Source: Streptosporangiaceae bacterium (GTDB lineage: Bacteria > Actinomycetota > Actinomycetes > Streptosporangiales > Streptosporangiaceae). From it: 27,731 bases of DNA. The stretch covers positions 1-27,731 of the forward strand of contig JASHTQ010000645.1 in assembly GCA_030040475.1 (NCBI GenBank). The letters are read 5' to 3'. Below the pieces are notes generated by a model. The model did not search any database, was not told where the DNA came from, and saw only the letters and a program-made list of their open reading frames with translations. Positions 7,037 through 14,801 of this stretch are shown in pieces (positions within the stretch are counted from its first letter, which is position 1; every line of letters starts with the position of its first letter). The position numbers and the translations under genes are program-made.

Positions 7037-7089
7037 GGCGCGGGCCGGGCCGGGCGCCCCTCGGCGCGCCGCGGGGTCCTCGGCGCGGC

Positions 7090-7095
7090 TAGAGT
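7090..7095 (+). promoter_or_regulatory. -10 element for the leaderless dsrE-family gene
   Basis: TAGAGT is followed by TCTGAC and then directly the ATG at 7102. This is leaderless spacing, with no SD between. It lies 54 bp from the opposing -10 of the small membrane protein gene, so the two divergent genes share one compact promoter region. No -35 is evident. Confidence 0.45.
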
Positions 7096-7101
7096 TCTGA
7101 C

Positions 7102-7467
7102 ATGTCGCAGCGGTCTCTCGTCATCAAGGTCACGGCGGGCAAGGACGACCCCGAGCGCTGCAACCAGGCGTTCACCGTCGCCGCGACCGCGGTGGCCAGC
7201 GGGGTCGCGGTCTCGCTCTGGCTCACCGGGGAGTCCGCGTGGTTCGCGCTGCCCGGCCGGGCGGAAGACTTCTCGCTCCCGCACGCCGCCCCGCTGGCCG
7301 ACCTGCTGGCCGGCGTGCTCGCCGCGGGCGCGGTGACGGTCTGCACCCAGTGCGCGGCGCGCCGGGACATCACCCCCGCCGACGTGATCGACGGCATCCG
7401 CATCGCCGGCGCCGCGACCTTCGTCGCCGAGATCATGGCCGACGGCGCCCAAGCCCTGGTCTACTAA
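7102..7467 (+). CDS. DsrE/DsrF-like family protein
   Basis: The 121-residue cytosolic protein resembles the DsrE/DsrF/TusD fold, whose members relay sulfane sulfur or act as peroxiredoxin-like small proteins. It begins SLVIKVTAGKDDPERCNQAFTVAATAVASG, typical of the first beta-alpha unit, then VSLWLTGESAWFAL. The conserved loop VTVCTQCAARRDI contains a CxxC-type pair that could carry sulfur or bind a metal. It ends QALVY. The start ATG at 7102 is six bases after a TAGAGT -10, so it appears leaderless. It is alone on the plus strand, convergent with gatD and divergent from the FABP pair. The exact partner is unknown. Confidence 0.85.
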   Translation: MSQRSLVIKVTAGKDDPERCNQAFTVAATAVASGVAVSLWLTGESAWFALPGRAEDFSLPHAAPLADLLAGVLAAGAVTVCTQCAARRDITPADVIDGIRIAGAATFVAEIMADGAQALVY

Positions 7468-7614
7468 CCAGCCCGCCGACGCGCCCGCCCGAATTCGCGC
7501 GGCGCGAGAGGATCGCACGAGTCTCAGAAACAACGAGGGGCGCAGCCGTCACTACGGTTGGCGGGTGTGCTCGCGGGCGCAGGCCGTTGTCGCGACCGGT
7601 TCGAATCACCGGGG

Positions 7615-8370
7615 CTAAGCGATGGCCGGCTGGGCGGTCAGGCGCTCGTGGCGCAGGTTCTGGACCAGTTCCTCGCGCCTGGGGTCGATCGGCGGCAGCG
7701 GGCCGGCGACCCAGCCGAGCAGCAGGTCGGCCAGGCCCGGATTGCGGACGAGCGCGGGGCCGTGCAGGTAGGTGCCGACAATCCGGCCCGAATAGGAGCC
7801 TTCCGTGCCGTCCCCGTTGCCGACCCCCGTCACCACGGTGGCCAGCGGCTTGACGTCCGGGCCGCGACGGGTGACGCCCTGGTGGTTCTCGAATCCTGTC
7901 AGCCGCGCCACGCCAAGCGCCGGGTCGACGTCGGCGATGATCTCGCCCACCCCGCGCCGCTCGCCGCGGCCGCTGCGGGTATCGAGCAGCCCGAGTCCGG
8001 GCACCGGCTCGCCCTCTGGGCCGCCGAACTCCGTTCCGATGATCTGATAGCCGGCGCAGACCGCGAAGACGACCGCGCCGCGCTCGACCGCCGCGGACAG
8101 CCCGCCGACCGCGCGCAGCCGGCGCGCGGCGAGCACCTGCGGCAGGTCTTCGCCACCGCCCAGCAGGTAGATGTCGCCGTCCATGGGGACCCGCTGGTCG
8201 GAATTGACCTCGGCTATCTCGACCGGCAGGCCGCGCAGCCTGGCCCGGCGGGCGAGCACAAGCAGGTTGCCGCGGTCGCCGTAGGTGCTGAGCAGGTCCG
8301 GGTAAATCCAGACCAGCCGCACGGCCGAGGGACGCTGGGGTCCGCCGGCCTTGCCGGGTCCGTGTTCCAT
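7615..8370 (-). CDS. gatD: GatD, glutaminase subunit of the lipid II isoglutaminyl synthase
   Basis: The 251-residue class I glutamine amidotransferase-like protein releases ammonia from glutamine and hands it to MurT, which amidates the D-Glu carboxyl of lipid II to D-isoglutamine. The nucleophile is Cys105 in VFAVCAGYQIIG, and the catalytic His is His203 in GTYLHGPALVRNPGLAD. The conserved LLGGGEDLPQ loop (residues 69-78) is also present. The first 17 residues are a poorly conserved Gly/Pro-rich extension before VRLVWIYPDLLSTYGD. The start ATG has AGGAGAG 5 bp upstream. It follows murT by 42 bp in the same direction, the classical murT-gatD pair. Amidation is needed for efficient transpeptidation and for lysozyme resistance in relatives. 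Confidence 0.95.
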   Translation of the reverse strand: MEHGPGKAGGPQRPSAVRLVWIYPDLLSTYGDRGNLLVLARRARLRGLPVEIAEVNSDQRVPMDGDIYLLGGGEDLPQVLAARRLRAVGGLSAAVERGAVVFAVCAGYQIIGTEFGGPEGEPVPGLGLLDTRSGRGERRGVGEIIADVDPALGVARLTGFENHQGVTRRGPDVKPLATVVTGVGNGDGTEGSYSGRIVGTYLHGPALVRNPGLADLLLGWVAGPLPPIDPRREELVQNLRHERLTAQPAIA

Positions 8371-8412
8371 CTGCTCTCCTGCCTGGGATTGATGGCTGCC
8401 TGTAGCCGCCGC

Positions 8413-9675
8413 CTAGGCCTCGCGGCCGAGCACTGCTCGGATCTGCTGGAAGGCCGTGTAGTTGGCGATCACTTCCATGGACGGGCTGCGGGCGAGATCG
8501 ACCGCCTCGTCGACGCTGCCGACAATCCGGAAGGCCACCTCGTCGGCCTCCAGCCTGACCGCCAGGTCGGTACGGCGTTCGCCGGTCACGAACACCGGGC
8601 GGCCGCGCAGGCGGCGGTAGTCCACGTCCCACAGCCATGAGGTGTCTCTACCGTCCACCACCTGGGCATTCACCGCCAGCAGCACGGGCACCGGAGCCGG
8701 CTCCAGGATGTCGAGCGCCTCAAGCCAGCCCGCCGGGTTCTTGGCCAGCAGCAGCCGCACGTCACAACCGTTCCGCCGGATCTGGGTATACCGTCCGGCG
8801 ACCGATCGGACCTGCTCCAGGGCGCCCATCGCCTGCGTGACGCCGACGCCGAACACGTCCGCCACCGCGAGCGCGACCACCGCGTTCGACCGGTTTGCTC
8901 TCCCGGGCAGGCTCAGCTCGAGCGAGCGGGACCTGCCGGTCGGATCGATGACCTCGTCGCCGACGAGCACCCAGCTGACCGGGGGGCGCCGGTAGGAGCA
9001 TTCACCGCAGTACCAGTCCTCGCCGTCACGCCGCAGGTGCGATCCGCAGTTCGGGCAGCACCAGGAATCGTCGTGCCAGCGCTGACCCGCCGCCACCCAG
9101 GTGACCCGTTTCGCCTGGCCGGCTGCCCAGGCCACCAGCGGGTCGTCGGCGTTCGCGATCACCCGGCAGTCCGCGGCCGCGAGGGTCGCCCGCCAGCGGC
9201 GCGCGAGCAGCCAGATCTCCGCCGCCCTGTCCATCTGATCGCGGCTCAGGTTCAGCAGCACGACGACCCGCGCGCTGGTCGCCTGGAGCATGGACGGCAT
9301 GTACTTCTCGTCGACCTCGAGCACGGCCATGGTGGCGTCCGGCGCCCTGGCGAGCGCCGACACCAGGCCGGCCTCCATGTTCGCGCCGAACGCGTTGGAC
9401 GCCACCTGCTGGCCGAGCGTGCCGAGCGCCGCGGTGATCAGCCTGGTCGTGGTGGTCTTGCCGTTGGTGCCCGTGACAAGGACGACCTGCCGCCCGCGGG
9501 CGAGCAGCGACAGCAGATCGGGCTTGAGCCGGAGGCCGATGACCCCGCCGATGACCGAACCGTCGCCGCGGCCGGCGAGCCGGGAGGCTCGTCCGGCCGC
9601 ACCGCCGACCGTGGTGGCCAGGCGCGCGCGGAGGGGAAGCCGGGACCGGGGGGAAGGAGGGCTGCTGGTACTCAT
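8413..9675 (-). CDS. murT: MurT, ligase subunit of the lipid II isoglutaminyl synthase
   Basis: This is a Mur ligase-family protein of 420 residues. The ATP-binding loop is VTGTNGKTTTTR (GTNGKT, residues 69-74). The MurT-specific zinc ribbon inserted in the central domain is intact with C207-x2-C210 and C223-x2-C226, and the C-terminal domain follows (roughly 300-420). It activates the lipid II D-Glu alpha-carboxyl and takes ammonia from GatD. The first 40 residues are an Arg/Ser/Gly-rich lead before GLRLKPDLLSLLARGR. The start is ATG 9673-9675. A TAGCAT -10 sequence on the minus strand at 9686-9691 would leave a 5' leader of only about 4 nt, so murT may have its own near-leaderless promoter in the 39 bp after the upstream gene. 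Confidence 0.95.
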   Translation of the reverse strand: MSTSSPPSPRSRLPLRARLATTVGGAAGRASRLAGRGDGSVIGGVIGLRLKPDLLSLLARGRQVVLVTGTNGKTTTTRLITAALGTLGQQVASNAFGANMEAGLVSALARAPDATMAVLEVDEKYMPSMLQATSARVVVLLNLSRDQMDRAAEIWLLARRWRATLAAADCRVIANADDPLVAWAAGQAKRVTWVAAGQRWHDDSWCCPNCGSHLRRDGEDWYCGECSYRRPPVSWVLVGDEVIDPTGRSRSLELSLPGRANRSNAVVALAVADVFGVGVTQAMGALEQVRSVAGRYTQIRRNGCDVRLLLAKNPAGWLEALDILEPAPVPVLLAVNAQVVDGRDTSWLWDVDYRRLRGRPVFVTGERRTDLAVRLEADEVAFRIVGSVDEAVDLARSPSMEVIANYTAFQQIRAVLGREA

Positions 9676-9714
9676 CTCGGGCCCGATGCTATCCGGTCGC
9701 GGCCCGGCGCAGGC

Positions 9715-10545
9715 CTACTCCGCGGCCGACCCGATGATCCGATGCGGCCACGACAGCACGACCTCCAGCCAGCCGGGGTCGGAGCCGCGCCCGCCGATGC
9801 CCATCATCCGGGCCGCGTGACGTAGCCGCTGCCGCGGGCCGAGCTCCGTCCCCCCGATCGCAAGGTCGGCGTCAAGGCCCGCGCCGGGCTCGCCGCCGAG
9901 CAGCGCGATGGTGGCCGACTGCCTGTTGTGCTCCGCGGTCATCGACAGCGGATGCCTCCGCAGTCCGCCGAGCCTGTCCCTGACCTTGATGCCGGGCCAG
10001 TCGGGCAACCCGGCCAAGCCGAACTCCAGCGGCGGCGCGAAGTCCTCAAGACGGACCCGGTCCTGGCCGAGCGGGTGCGCCCGCTCGACCTCATGCAGCC
10101 AGCGGAGCTGCGGGATCACCCAGACGTGTCCGGCACGGATCGGCACCGACCCGGCGGTGCCGTCGAGCATCCGGCCGGCCACCGCGGTGGCGACCGACGC
10201 GAGGCGATCCGGGTTGTAGCTCGCCCGCAGGGCGGGGGCCCGGGACGCCACCGCATCGCCGATCATCGTCGTGAGCAGGCACCCGCGGCTCCGCGGGCCG
10301 AGCGCCAGCCAGCCTTCGCCCGCGGCTGCCGGCACCTGTGGCAGCGGCCTGGCGACCAGGAACGCGAGCACCAGCGTCCGTGCCCAGAGCCGGAGCCAGA
10401 CCTGCGCCTCCGAGCCGGCCGGCGGCTCTGCGCCGTGGATCTCGTTTCCGGTCGCTGTCCACTGCCCGCACTGCTCGTCGCACGCTCGATCTACCCCGAC
10501 TACCACGGCATTCACCCGACACAGCCCCAACCCCGGGTCACGCAC
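9715..10545 (-). CDS. Hypothetical protein, 276 aa, unrecognised
   Basis: The frame begins at GTG 10543-10545 after a GAGGGGG RBS and ends 39 bp before murT in the same direction. Third codon positions are overwhelmingly G/C, as in true genes here. I do not recognise the family. Visible features are a Trp/Leu-rich segment WLRLWARTLVLAFLVARPLP near residues 50-70 that is amphipathic or weakly hydrophobic, a repeated arginine pattern, and a C-terminal half that reads like a soluble alpha/beta protein (LADLAIGGTELGPRQRLRHAARMMG). No catalytic motif or signal peptide is clear. Its place directly upstream of the lipid II amidation genes suggests co-expression. A downstream GTG (MNAVVVGVDRA position) is an alternative start. 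Confidence 0.6.
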   Translation of the reverse strand: MRDPGLGLCRVNAVVVGVDRACDEQCGQWTATGNEIHGAEPPAGSEAQVWLRLWARTLVLAFLVARPLPQVPAAAGEGWLALGPRSRGCLLTTMIGDAVASRAPALRASYNPDRLASVATAVAGRMLDGTAGSVPIRAGHVWVIPQLRWLHEVERAHPLGQDRVRLEDFAPPLEFGLAGLPDWPGIKVRDRLGGLRRHPLSMTAEHNRQSATIALLGGEPGAGLDADLAIGGTELGPRQRLRHAARMMGIGGRGSDPGWLEVVLSWPHRIIGSAAE

Positions 10546-10647
10546 CCGGCCCCCTCGGCGGATTCACGTTAAGTAATCATAACCTCACTATTAGTCGCAA
10601 CGCGTCACGGCATCGCGGTCCTTACCGGTCCGCCGCAGGCTGATATA

Positions 10648-10666
10648 TACTTCTGTTTACGAAGTA
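10648..10666. promoter_or_regulatory. Inverted repeat in the divergent region upstream of the ClC gene
   Basis: TACTTC and GAAGTA flank TGTTTAC, a perfect 6-bp-arm inverted repeat that overlaps a second one, TTTAC-GAA-GTAAA. The flanking run TATATACTT is among the most AT-rich sequence in this half of the window. It lies about 100 bp before the ClC start and 103 bp upstream of the divergent 276-residue gene, as expected for an operator and promoter site. The regulator is unknown. Confidence 0.45.
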
Positions 10667-10695
10667 AATTCGGCCCAGCGCGTCGCTGGGTGCCC

Positions 10696-10739
10696 GCGAG
10701 CACGCCGGGAGCGAGCACGCCAGGAGCGAGCGCGCGGGA
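10696..10739. repeat. Three tandem copies of a 15-bp unit
   Basis: GCGAGCACGCCGGGA is repeated immediately as GCGAGCACGCCAGGA and then once more in degenerate form (GCGAGCGCGCGGGA). The array ends 15 bp before the ClC start and lies in its presumed 5' leader. It could be slippage-generated or a binding array. Confidence 0.6.
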
Positions 10740-10754
10740 AGCGCGACTAACCGG

Positions 10755-12206
10755 ATGGTGATGAGCGACTTCAAGCACCTGCGGACCCGTCCGCAGAACG
10801 CGGGGCGCCGACGCCCGCCGGGCCGGGTGCGGGTGCCGCCGCCGCTGATCGGCAGCCGGCTGCCGTCAGGCCGGGGAGCGACCGAGCAGCCCAACGCGAC
10901 CGGTGACGGCGACGCGGCGCTCACCGGCAGGTTCTGGCTGATGGTGGTGCTGACCGGGATCGCGGCGGGGCTGTTCGGCGACCTGATGATGCTGGTCCTG
11001 TTCAGCGTGGAGCACCTCGCCTTCGGTTACCACGCCGGCACGTTCGAGGCGGCGGTCTCCCATGCGACCGACACAAGGCGACTGGCCTGCCTGCTGGCCG
11101 CGGGAGCCTTCGGCGGGGTGGCGTGGTTCCTCCTCCGGCGCTACACGGAGGGAGAGAAGTCCGACATCGACGACGTGGTGTGGGATGGCGGGACGAGCCT
11201 TTCGTTCCGCCGGTCGCTCGGCACGTCGCTGATCTCCGAGGTGGTCATCGGCATGGGTGCGTCCATCGGCCGGGAGAACGCGCCCAAGCTGATGGGAGGG
11301 GCCTCGGCCAGCGTCCTGGCGGGCTGGGCCGGGCTGTCCAGGCCGCAGCGCCGACTGCTGATGGCCTGCGGAGGCGGGGCGGGTCTCGCGGCGGTCTACA
11401 ACGTGCCGCTCGGCGGGGCCCTGTTCACGGCCGAGATCATGATGGGCAGCGTGAGCATGCCCGTGGTCTTGCCCGCGCTCGCCTGCTCGGGTATCGCCAC
11501 CGTTACCGGCTGGCTGTACCTGCCTGATCACGCCACCTATCTGGACGTACCCGACTACAGGTTCACCGCACCGCTGATGGTGTGGGCGCTGCTCGCCGGG
11601 CCGCTGATCGGCCTGGTGGCCAGCGGGTACATCCGGCTGATCGGGTGGATCACGCACCATCAGCTCACCGGCAGAGCGCTGCTCGTCGCTCCCGCGGCCG
11701 CGTTCGGGATCCTCGCGCTGATCGCGTTCAGGTACCCGCAGCTCCTCGGCAACGGCCAGGACATGGCCCAGGACGCCTTTCTCGGTACCGACGGCCTGGC
11801 CCTGCTGCTGGCGCTTCTCGCGCTCAAGCCACTCCTCACCGCCCTGTGCCTGGGCAGCGGCGCATCGGGCGGCCTGTTCACCCCTACCCTCAGCACCGGC
11901 GCCGTGCTCGGCGGCGCGGCAGGCATCGCCTGGAGCCATGCCTGGCCCGGGTCACCGGCCGGCGCCTACGCACTGGTGGGCGCGGCCGCCATGCTGGGCG
12001 CGGCGATGCAGGCGCCGCTTGCGGGCCTGGCGCTCACCATGGAGCTGACGCACGGCGGCTTCTCGGTCATGATTCCGATGATCGCCGCGACCGTGGCCGC
12101 CACCCTGATAGCCAGGTACGTCGACGGCTACTCGATCTACTCCGCGCGGCTGAGCGCCAGGCCCGATGGGGTCGTCCGCACGCCCGCCGATCACGGGCCG
12201 GGCTGA
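10755..12206 (+). CDS. ClC-family chloride channel/transporter
   Basis: The 483-residue polytopic membrane protein has about ten or more hydrophobic segments after a basic, Pro-rich 55-residue cytosolic N-terminus. ClC landmarks are the second anion-pathway motif as GRENAP (family GREGP; the gating Glu is kept), YNVPLGGALFTAEIM (family FNAPLAGILFIIEEM) and GSGASGGLFTPTLSTGA (family GxFxP). It should move chloride or a related anion across the cytoplasmic membrane. The residue aligned with E. coli ClC Glu203, the internal proton site, is Ile, and the GSGIP segment is not recognisable, so coupling may differ from the H+/Cl- exchanger. No CBS domains follow. The start is ATG 10755 (GTG and ATG two codons in are alternatives). 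The gene is convergent with the next minus-strand gene, with 27 bp between stops. Confidence 0.9.
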   Translation: MVMSDFKHLRTRPQNAGRRRPPGRVRVPPPLIGSRLPSGRGATEQPNATGDGDAALTGRFWLMVVLTGIAAGLFGDLMMLVLFSVEHLAFGYHAGTFEAAVSHATDTRRLACLLAAGAFGGVAWFLLRRYTEGEKSDIDDVVWDGGTSLSFRRSLGTSLISEVVIGMGASIGRENAPKLMGGASASVLAGWAGLSRPQRRLLMACGGGAGLAAVYNVPLGGALFTAEIMMGSVSMPVVLPALACSGIATVTGWLYLPDHATYLDVPDYRFTAPLMVWALLAGPLIGLVASGYIRLIGWITHHQLTGRALLVAPAAAFGILALIAFRYPQLLGNGQDMAQDAFLGTDGLALLLALLALKPLLTALCLGSGASGGLFTPTLSTGAVLGGAAGIAWSHAWPGSPAGAYALVGAAAMLGAAMQAPLAGLALTMELTHGGFSVMIPMIAATVAATLIARYVDGYSIYSARLSARPDGVVRTPADHGPG

Positions 12207-12233
12207 GCCGGAACCGGACCCGCGCGGCCTGGC

Positions 12234-13835
12234 TCAGGCCCCTGGCCGCTTGCGCCAGTCGAGGCGGGGCGGCGGCGGGCCGAGATTGGGCGGCGGCCTG
12301 TTGCCGCCGGCCCGCCAGCCCGGCGGTGCCCCACCGCCCGTTCCGGCCTGGTGCGCCGCCCGCGCCCCGGCAGCCGCCGCCGGATCCGGCACCAGGGCGG
12401 GCATCGCCGGATCCGGCGCCGAGGCTGGCACCGCCGCAGATTCCTCCAGCGTCAGCATGGTCGCGGAGCCGAGCCCGCCGATGCCCGGGTTGGCGTCCAC
12501 CATGACCACCTGCGGGTCCGCCGGCCCCGGGCAGCTGACGATCATCGCACTGGCGGGCAGCTGCCTGAGCTCGTGCTGCCCGGCCGCGAACTCGCGGGCA
12601 GGCTGCGGGTCCTGCGCCTGCTCGCCCGCGGCGGCCGCGGCGGTCGCCTTCCCCCAGGCCGCGACGCCGGGGCCGGCACCCGGATCGCCGGCGTCGGCCA
12701 CCAAGGCGCCCGCCGTCTCGGTGAGCCGCCCGATTACCAGGTGGTGCCCGGTGCCGAGCTGCTCGCTGATCTGGATCGCGTCCTCCGCGCTGGCCGGGCG
12801 CATGAACGCCAGCACGGCGCTGCCGCGTCCGAGCCGCTGCCTGACGTGCGCGGGCATCGCGTGGTAGGCCAGCACGAGCCCGGTACCCGCGGTATCGCAG
12901 GCACCGCACATCCGGTCGAGCACGTCGCCACGCAGCCTGTCCGCGCCGAACACGAACAGCGTGTGCCGCCACGGTGATCCGGGCCGCGCGTCACCGGGCA
13001 GCTGCGCGAGTATCACCTTCAGGTAATTGTCGAACGCCCGGTCGTGGACCTCTGCGCGCTGGTCGAGGGCTAGTACGGACAGCGGGCTTCGCGGCGGCGG
13101 CGGACCGGCGCTGCCCGTGGCGACCGGGTTGATCCGCACCGGGTCGCCGGGCAGCATCAGCACCAGCGGCTCGACGCCGGAGCTCCGGGCAACGGCGATC
13201 AGGTCAAGCGCGACCGAGCCGCCGGCCAGGTCGAGGACGGTGACCTGGCCTCCGGCCGCGAGCCGGTGCGCGCCGGCCGTGGTGAGCAGCGCGGACCAGC
13301 CGGCCAGCGTACCGCCCGCGACGTCTGCCCGGTAGATTCCGCTCGGCGCGTACACCGCGTACCAGTGCTTCTGATGCTGATAGGCCGCGCGCAGCGCCTG
13401 CCACCGGCGTACCTGGCCCGCGTGCTCGGCCTGCCGGGAGAACAGCTGACTCTCCTGGGCTGCCCGCAGCGCCCCTACTCTGCCGCGCTCGTCGGCGAGC
13501 CTGGACCGCAGCGCTCGCTCGCCTTGCCAGATGGCGTACCCGCTGACCGCGGCGATCAGCGCGCAGCAGACGACGACGAGTCCGGCCACGAGCGCGGCAA
13601 GCCACCCGGCCGCGGCGAGCACGACGGCCACCGCCGCGATCGCCGCCGCGGCAATGAAGGCCGCCCGCAGTGGCCGGTTGAGCACGTGCTCCTCCCGCCG
13701 CTGGGCAGCGGCCCAGTCGGCGCCGAGCCGTTCCGGATCTGGCGGCGCGGGCCTGCGCGGCGGCGGCCCCGGCTCCGGGTACGGCATCGCCCACTGCCAC
13801 CCCAGGCACAGCCGATCGGCGTGGACGGGCGTCAC
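12234..13835 (-). CDS. Two-helix membrane protein with a degenerate VirD4/HerA-like ATPase-type domain
   Basis: The 533-residue protein has an N-terminal Pro-rich stretch, two adjacent membrane helices (about residues 57-79 and 80-102), then a long cytosolic part. Residues 150-380 read like a RecA-like fold of the TraG/VirD4/HerA kind: a loop at 171-185 (DVAGGTLAGWSALLTT) where a P-loop would be but without GK[ST], a strand VTVLDLA at 198-204, a Walker B-like strand TLFVFGADRL at 292-301, and an EDAIQISEQLGTGHHLVIGRLTET segment of the type seen near the end of such ATPases. The last 110 residues are Ala/Pro/Gly-rich and end PPPPRLDWRKRPGA. The start GTG overlaps the stop of the upstream GntR gene (GTGA), so both are translated together. 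I know of no defined function; nucleotide binding is doubtful. Confidence 0.75.
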   Translation of the reverse strand: MTPVHADRLCLGWQWAMPYPEPGPPPRRPAPPDPERLGADWAAAQRREEHVLNRPLRAAFIAAAAIAAVAVVLAAAGWLAALVAGLVVVCCALIAAVSGYAIWQGERALRSRLADERGRVGALRAAQESQLFSRQAEHAGQVRRWQALRAAYQHQKHWYAVYAPSGIYRADVAGGTLAGWSALLTTAGAHRLAAGGQVTVLDLAGGSVALDLIAVARSSGVEPLVLMLPGDPVRINPVATGSAGPPPPRSPLSVLALDQRAEVHDRAFDNYLKVILAQLPGDARPGSPWRHTLFVFGADRLRGDVLDRMCGACDTAGTGLVLAYHAMPAHVRQRLGRGSAVLAFMRPASAEDAIQISEQLGTGHHLVIGRLTETAGALVADAGDPGAGPGVAAWGKATAAAAAGEQAQDPQPAREFAAGQHELRQLPASAMIVSCPGPADPQVVMVDANPGIGGLGSATMLTLEESAAVPASAPDPAMPALVPDPAAAAGARAAHQAGTGGGAPPGWRAGGNRPPPNLGPPPPRLDWRKRPGA

Positions 13836-14740
13836 GCGCCCTCCCGCCCTGCCCCTGTCACGACCTCGGCCGGCATCTCGGCTCCAGGGTCCCAGGTCAG
13901 CGCGCAGGTGTCCAGATAGCGACCATTTCTGGCGTGACGGCGCATTAACGGCGTCTGGCTTGACGCCTCGGCCGTATCTATCGCGACCCGGAACAGTTCG
14001 GGTTTCAGCATGACCACGGTGAGCCCGGTCGGCGCGCCGACAGCGGGGTCGTCGAACCTGACCGTCACCGTGATCACCGGCTGTCCCGGCGACAGCCGCA
14101 GGCTGCGCGCCACCGATGGCTGCGGCGGGCTCATCTCGAGGCTGACGGCGGAGGCTGGCCGGGAGTCCAGGATCGAGCCGAAGGACGTGAGCTCGGGTGC
14201 TGGCTGCTCCTCCGGTTCAGGGTCCTCGCCGGCCAAAGGTTCGTTCAGGTAGGCCGTTGACACGGCGGCCGGCTCGCCGGCCGATACCCAGACGCAGCGC
14301 ACGATGCGAATGAGGGTGCCTGGCGGCAGGCCGAGCGCCCAGGCCACATCCTGCGGTGCCTCACGCCGCGATACGTGCCTGGTCTGGCAGGCGATGGCGC
14401 CGCCCATCGGATCCAGGCGGGTGCCCAGGCCGGCGGCCCCCTCGACGGGAATCCAGTAGTCCGCCGGGCTGGCCCGGTACAGCTGCCCGTCCGGCAGCCG
14501 CCGGACCAGCGACCGGCGGGCGAGGTCGGTGATCGCCGCGTCGATCTCGGTCAGGCTGACGTTGTACCTCCTGGCCAGCGCGCTGCGCCGGGGTAGCCGC
14601 CAGCCCGGCTCCCGGTGCACGAGCGCGGCGGCCATGCGATCGGCAAGCACGCCGGCCGCCCGGGCCGCGCCGCCCGAGACCGACCGCGCGGAGATCGGAT
14701 GCTCGTGTCCCGCAGCGCCGGCGGTCATTCCGCATATCAC
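13832..14740 (-). CDS. GntR-family regulator with UTRA-type effector domain
   Basis: The 302-residue transcription factor has an N-terminal winged HTH (about 28-90: ...WRLPRRSALARRYNVSLTEIDAAITDLARRSLVRRLPDGQLY) followed by a HutC/UTRA-like domain (about 105-270), recognisable from GTLIRIVRCVWVSAGEPAAVSTAYLNEPL and SVARSLRLSPGQPVITVTVRFDD. UTRA domains bind small ligands, often sugars or amino acid derivatives; the ligand here is unknown. The start is GTG 14738-14740, with an ATG four codons later (14728) as the alternative. Its stop overlaps the GTG of the membrane protein gene downstream, so the two form one operon. This is the same order as kor-tra regulation in actinomycete conjugative elements, though no other transfer gene is seen. 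It lies 61 bp from the truncated pstS-like gene. Confidence 0.85.
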   Translation of the reverse strand: MICGMTAGAAGHEHPISARSVSGGAARAAGVLADRMAAALVHREPGWRLPRRSALARRYNVSLTEIDAAITDLARRSLVRRLPDGQLYRASPADYWIPVEGAAGLGTRLDPMGGAIACQTRHVSRREAPQDVAWALGLPPGTLIRIVRCVWVSAGEPAAVSTAYLNEPLAGEDPEPEEQPAPELTSFGSILDSRPASAVSLEMSPPQPSVARSLRLSPGQPVITVTVRFDDPAVGAPTGLTVVMLKPELFRVAIDTAEASSQTPLMRRHARNGRYLDTCALTWDPGAEMPAEVVTGAGREGA

Positions 14741-14801
14741 CGCGCCCGGGCAATGATCGGCCAGCAGGTCGATGTGGGCAGGAGCATGGCTAGCAACAAG
14801 A

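Noticed and set aside
7575..7615. GGTTCGAATC resembling a tRNA T-loop downstream of the dsrE-like gene
   Set aside because: The five-base stems on either side do not pair (ACCGG against CACCG) and no acceptor, D or anticodon arm can be built upstream. Probably chance.
7433..8638. 401-codon minus-strand frame across gatD
   Set aside because: Shadow of gatD; Arg/Pro-rich without motifs, while gatD is clearly real with catalytic residues.
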